Source: Flavobacteriaceae bacterium (GTDB lineage: Bacteria; Bacteroidota; Bacteroidia; Flavobacteriales; Flavobacteriaceae). From it: 7,255 bases of DNA. This document shows, piece by piece, positions 5,196 through 7,255 of this stretch; positions within the stretch are counted from its first letter, which is position 1; every line of letters begins with the position of its first letter. Position numbers and translations under genes: made by a program. The stretch is taken from the NCBI GenBank assembly GCA_023700885.1, contig JAMPYA010000110.1, positions 1-7,255 of the forward strand, written 5' to 3'. The notes beneath the pieces are model-generated. The model did no database searches. It worked only from the letters and a program-made list of their open reading frames with translations, and was not told where the DNA came from.

Positions 5196-5714
5196 TTACA
5201 AATCTATTAAACCCGCTGGGGTTTCTACAATTACTTTTTTATTGGCTCGGTCAATTTTTCTTAAAAAAGCATCGATGGCCGGTATAAAAATAGTGCGATT
5301 GTTTCTGCTGACTTCAAATTGTGGTTGTGCTGTTGAATCATTAACATACTCTATAATTCCGACAACACCAAAATTGACATCTTCCACTTGCCACCCAATA
5401 ACCTCATGAAAATAAAATTGTATACCTGTTAATTTAGGTAAAAAAGAAATGGGTAAATATACTGCACAACCAACGATGTCATCGGCTTCTATTTCAGAAT
5501 TGACATCATCAAATTTAACACGCAGGTATTTTCCTTTTTGTAAGGATGATTTTTCAATAAAAAATGGAACCAGTTCTGCTCCGAAAGCAAGAAAAACTGA
5601 TTCCAAATTTGTGTAAAGTTCAGGTTCATCAGTGTCTAAATACAACACTACTTCTCCTTTAAAACTGTGTTTTCGGGCGATTTTACCTAAATAAAAACTA
5701 TCTTCTTTACGCAT
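5196..5714 (-). CDS. rimM: RimM, 16S rRNA processing / 30S maturation factor
   Basis: RimM helps the 30S head mature, binding ribosomal protein uS19 and acting on 16S rRNA in the cytoplasm. The 172-residue product has the usual length. The N-terminal RimM beta-barrel opens with YLGKIARKHSFKGEVVLYLD (residues 8-27), the family's GxIxxxHGxxGEV signature with Ser in place of the usual Gly. The PRC-barrel begins about residue 100 with FYFHEVIGWQVED and VVGIIEYVNDS, and the C terminus has the typical FIPAIDAFLRKID and VIVETPAGLIDL blocks. It follows rpsP by 14 nt and precedes trmN6 by 28 nt, so cotranscription with both is very likely. The rpsP-rimM pair is conserved in most bacteria. Confidence 0.95.
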   Translation of the reverse strand: MRKEDSFYLGKIARKHSFKGEVVLYLDTDEPELYTNLESVFLAFGAELVPFFIEKSSLQKGKYLRVKFDDVNSEIEADDIVGCAVYLPISFLPKLTGIQFYFHEVIGWQVEDVNFGVVGIIEYVNDSTAQPQFEVSRNNRTIFIPAIDAFLRKIDRANKKVIVETPAGLIDL

Positions 5715-5728
5715 TCGCCAAAAGGTAA

Positions 5729-6268
5729 TTACTCTGCAGCTGGTTCTTCAGTAGTAGTATCTTCAACTGCTGTTTCATCAGCAACTTCTTCTACAACTTC
5801 CTCAACTAAGGGTGCATTTTTTTCAGCAATGGCAGTAGCACGTTTTTCATTGGCTTCTTTTTCTGCTTTTAAAGCAGCTTTCTTTTGATCAGCGTCAGAT
5901 TTTACCAATCCGTCTTTTTTTGCCTGAACAGCAGCATCTTTTTCTTGTAACCAAGCTTGAAATTTAGCTTCTGCTTGTTCTTCAGTTAAAGCACCTTTTT
6001 TAACACCTTCTACTAAGTGTTTTTTTAATAAAGCACCTTTGTACGATAAAATTGCTCTTACAGTGTCAGTTGGCTGAGCACCATTTTGCAACCATTTTAC
6101 GGCGCCGTCAATATCTAAATCAATAACAGCTGGATTAGCCGTAGGATTATATGTTCCTACTTTTTCTAAATACTTTCCATCTCTTTTTGATCTTGCATCA
6201 GCAGCAACAATCCAGTAAAAAGGTTTTCCTTTTTTACCGTGTCTTTGTAATCTTAATTTAACTGGCAT
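5729..6268 (-). CDS. rpsP: Ribosomal protein bS16 with long charged C-terminal extension
   Basis: bS16 is an early-binding protein of the 30S subunit. The conserved core is residues 1-85 (PVKLRLQRHGKKGKPFYWIV, VGTYNPTANP, QPTDTVRAIL). The E. coli protein is about 82 residues, whereas this one has 179. The extra ~95 residues start with a helix-forming Lys/Glu/Ala segment (about 90-150, EEQAEAKFQAWLQEKDAAVQ and following) and end in an acidic tail of Glu, Val, Thr and Ala (about 153-179). Long tails of this kind are usual in Bacteroidota S16. The gene leads the rpsP-rimM-trmN6 operon, has a strong promoter match at 6316-6347 and a hairpin in its leader, and is divergent from dnaE. Confidence 0.95.
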   Translation of the reverse strand: MPVKLRLQRHGKKGKPFYWIVAADARSKRDGKYLEKVGTYNPTANPAVIDLDIDGAVKWLQNGAQPTDTVRAILSYKGALLKKHLVEGVKKGALTEEQAEAKFQAWLQEKDAAVQAKKDGLVKSDADQKKAALKAEKEANEKRATAIAEKNAPLVEEVVEEVADETAVEDTTTEEPAAE

Positions 6269-6282
6269 AATTGTTAATTTTT

Positions 6283-6297
6283 AAGGTTCGAAACCTT
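6283..6297 (-). promoter_or_regulatory. Small hairpin in the rpsP leader
   Basis: AAGGTT and AACCTT flank three bases, giving a perfect 6-bp stem within the predicted ~40-nt rpsP 5' leader, 15 nt before the start codon. It could modulate initiation or serve as a feedback site for a ribosomal protein. With such a short stem it could also be chance. Confidence 0.35.
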
Positions 6298-6315
6298 GGT
6301 TATTAATTAGGGTGG

Positions 6316-6347
6316 CAAAATTACAAAAATTTGTACTGAAATTACAA
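6316..6347 (-). promoter_or_regulatory. rpsP operon promoter (Bacteroidota type)
   Basis: On the minus strand the -7 box TAATTTTG (6316-6323) matches TAnnTTTG exactly, and a TTG (6345-6347) lies 21 nt upstream, inside the usual 17-23 nt range for the -33 element. Transcription would start about 40 nt before the rpsP start codon. This is the best promoter in the window. Confidence 0.7.
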
Positions 6348-6373
6348 TAAATTGAAAAGTTTCTTTTTCAAGA

Positions 6374-6408
6374 CGTTACTGTTTATTTTTTGTTCATAAA
6401 AAGTAACG
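6374..6408. repeat. Inverted repeat in the rpsP/dnaE divergent region
   Basis: CGTTACTGTTTAT (6374-6386) and ATAAAAAGTAACG (6396-6408) are complementary over 13 positions with one mismatch, separated by nine bases. It lies just upstream of the rpsP -33 box and about 70 nt before dnaE. It could be an operator for a dimeric regulator or, if transcribed, a hairpin in the dnaE leader. Neither side carries a strong T-run adjoining the stem, so a terminator is less likely. Confidence 0.5.
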
Positions 6409-6478
6409 ATTCTAAAAAACGGTCTGCACAATTATTCCTATTTTTATCGCAAGCCCTTATGCTGTTTTTTGAAGCCTT

Positions 6479-7255
6479 ATGTATTTAATTTTTGACACTG
6501 AAACTACCGGATTACCACAAAATTGGAACGCACCTATTACCGATACTCAAAATTGGCCTAGATGTATTCAAATTGCGTGGCAATTACATGATGCATATGG
6601 TAATCTAATCGAAAATGCCGATTATATCATTAAACCAAAAGGCTTTACCATTCCTTTAAATTCAGAGAATATTCATGGAATTTCTACCGATTTAGCTTTA
6701 AAAGATGGAATTCCACTTTCAGAAGTCTTAGAAAAATTTAATAACACCATTGCTAAGACAACATTTATAGTTGGCCACAATGTAAATTTTGACCTCAATG
6801 TGATGGGGTGTGAATTTCATCGATTAGGAACATCAACAATGCTTAATCAATTACCCATTTTAGACACTTGTACCGAAAGTACCGCAACTTTATGTCAATT
6901 ATCCGGAGGTCGTGGTGGACGATTTAAACTTCCAACTCTTTCTGAATTATATACTAATCTATTTCATGAATCTTTTGAGGATGCTCACAACGCTACCGCC
7001 GATGTTGAAGCCACAACGCGTTGCTTTCTTGAGTTGATTAGGCTCGAACATTTTACCACAGCCCAACTAAAACAAAGTGCTGATTATCTTGATGATTTTC
7101 AGGAAAAAAATCAAGTTCCATTTAAATTAATCGGCTTAAAACATCTGAATTTAAAAAAATTGAGTCTGCATTTAAAAAATAAGAATGCTGTTAATGACGC
7201 TCCAACTATTGCACATCAACAACAAGCTGCAAATTTAGAGCATGCTCATTTTTCC
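6479..7255 (+). CDS. dnaE: DNA polymerase III alpha subunit, N-terminal exonuclease part (partial, runs off window)
   Basis: The 259 visible residues begin MYLIFDTETTGLP and form a DEDDh 3'-5' exonuclease domain. The catalytic residues are D6 and E8 (motif I, FDTETTG), D105 (motif II, VGHNVNFDLNVM), and H170 and D175 (motif III, AHNATADVEATT). The sequence WPRCIQIAWQLHD and the GGRGGRFKLPTLSELY block match the exonuclease that opens the long flavobacterial DnaE proteins, with the PHP and polymerase domains expected beyond the window. After about residue 190 the visible part is linker-like. The ATG at 6479 is the first possible start, as an in-frame stop lies at 6470-6472. The polymerase part is not seen here, so a stand-alone DnaQ-like exonuclease is the alternative. 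The gene is divergent from rpsP; no convincing promoter was identified. Confidence 0.8.
   Translation, partial: MYLIFDTETTGLPQNWNAPITDTQNWPRCIQIAWQLHDAYGNLIENADYIIKPKGFTIPLNSENIHGISTDLALKDGIPLSEVLEKFNNTIAKTTFIVGHNVNFDLNVMGCEFHRLGTSTMLNQLPILDTCTESTATLCQLSGGRGGRFKLPTLSELYTNLFHESFEDAHNATADVEATTRCFLELIRLEHFTTAQLKQSADYLDDFQEKNQVPFKLIGLKHLNLKKLSLHLKNKNAVNDAPTIAHQQQAANLEHAHFS

Overview
The window looks like a chromosomal segment of a flavobacterium (Bacteroidota). It is AT-rich, starts lack clear Shine-Dalgarno sequences, and several genes carry the Bacteroidota -7 promoter motif TAnnTTTG. bS16 has a long charged tail, and a DnaE-type polymerase gene appears to begin with a proofreading exonuclease domain. 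Most genes are ordinary housekeeping genes. The less ordinary material is in the intergenic DNA.

Layout. 124-803 (+): moaD and moaE, the two subunits of molybdopterin synthase, 11 nt apart. 810-1535 (-): a class I SAM-dependent methyltransferase, convergent with moaE. 1731-1964 (+): a small DUF2007-type protein. 2030-3394 (+): a saccharopine dehydrogenase/reductase family enzyme. 3554-4081 (+): a small exported protein, probably a lipocalin-like beta barrel. 4082-4456: 375 bp without an intact gene, filled by a tandem repeat. 6268 down to 4457 (-): an rpsP-rimM-trmN6 operon for ribosome assembly and tRNA modification. 6479 to the window end (+): the start of dnaE, divergent from rpsP.

Two repeat systems stand out. 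First, a dispersed element of about 115-160 bp lies directly upstream of both moaD and the exported-protein gene. It ends at the same point, running into the first codons (MKIK) of both unrelated genes, and part of a third copy may lie at the left edge. One copy contains a coding-like relic of about 28 codons. Second, the trmN6/exported-protein interval is a tandem array with a 178-bp period. Each unit carries a perfect 16-bp-arm palindrome and a decayed copy of the last 12-15 codons of trmN6, each still ending in a stop codon. The outermost tail overlaps the stop of the exported-protein gene, which suggests that the two genes once met tail to tail and were pushed apart by successive duplication of trmN6's 3' end together with the palindrome.

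The 210-bp divergent rpsP/dnaE interval holds a convincing rpsP promoter, a short hairpin in the rpsP leader and a 13-bp-arm inverted repeat. I found no RNA gene, CRISPR array, transposase or defence system.
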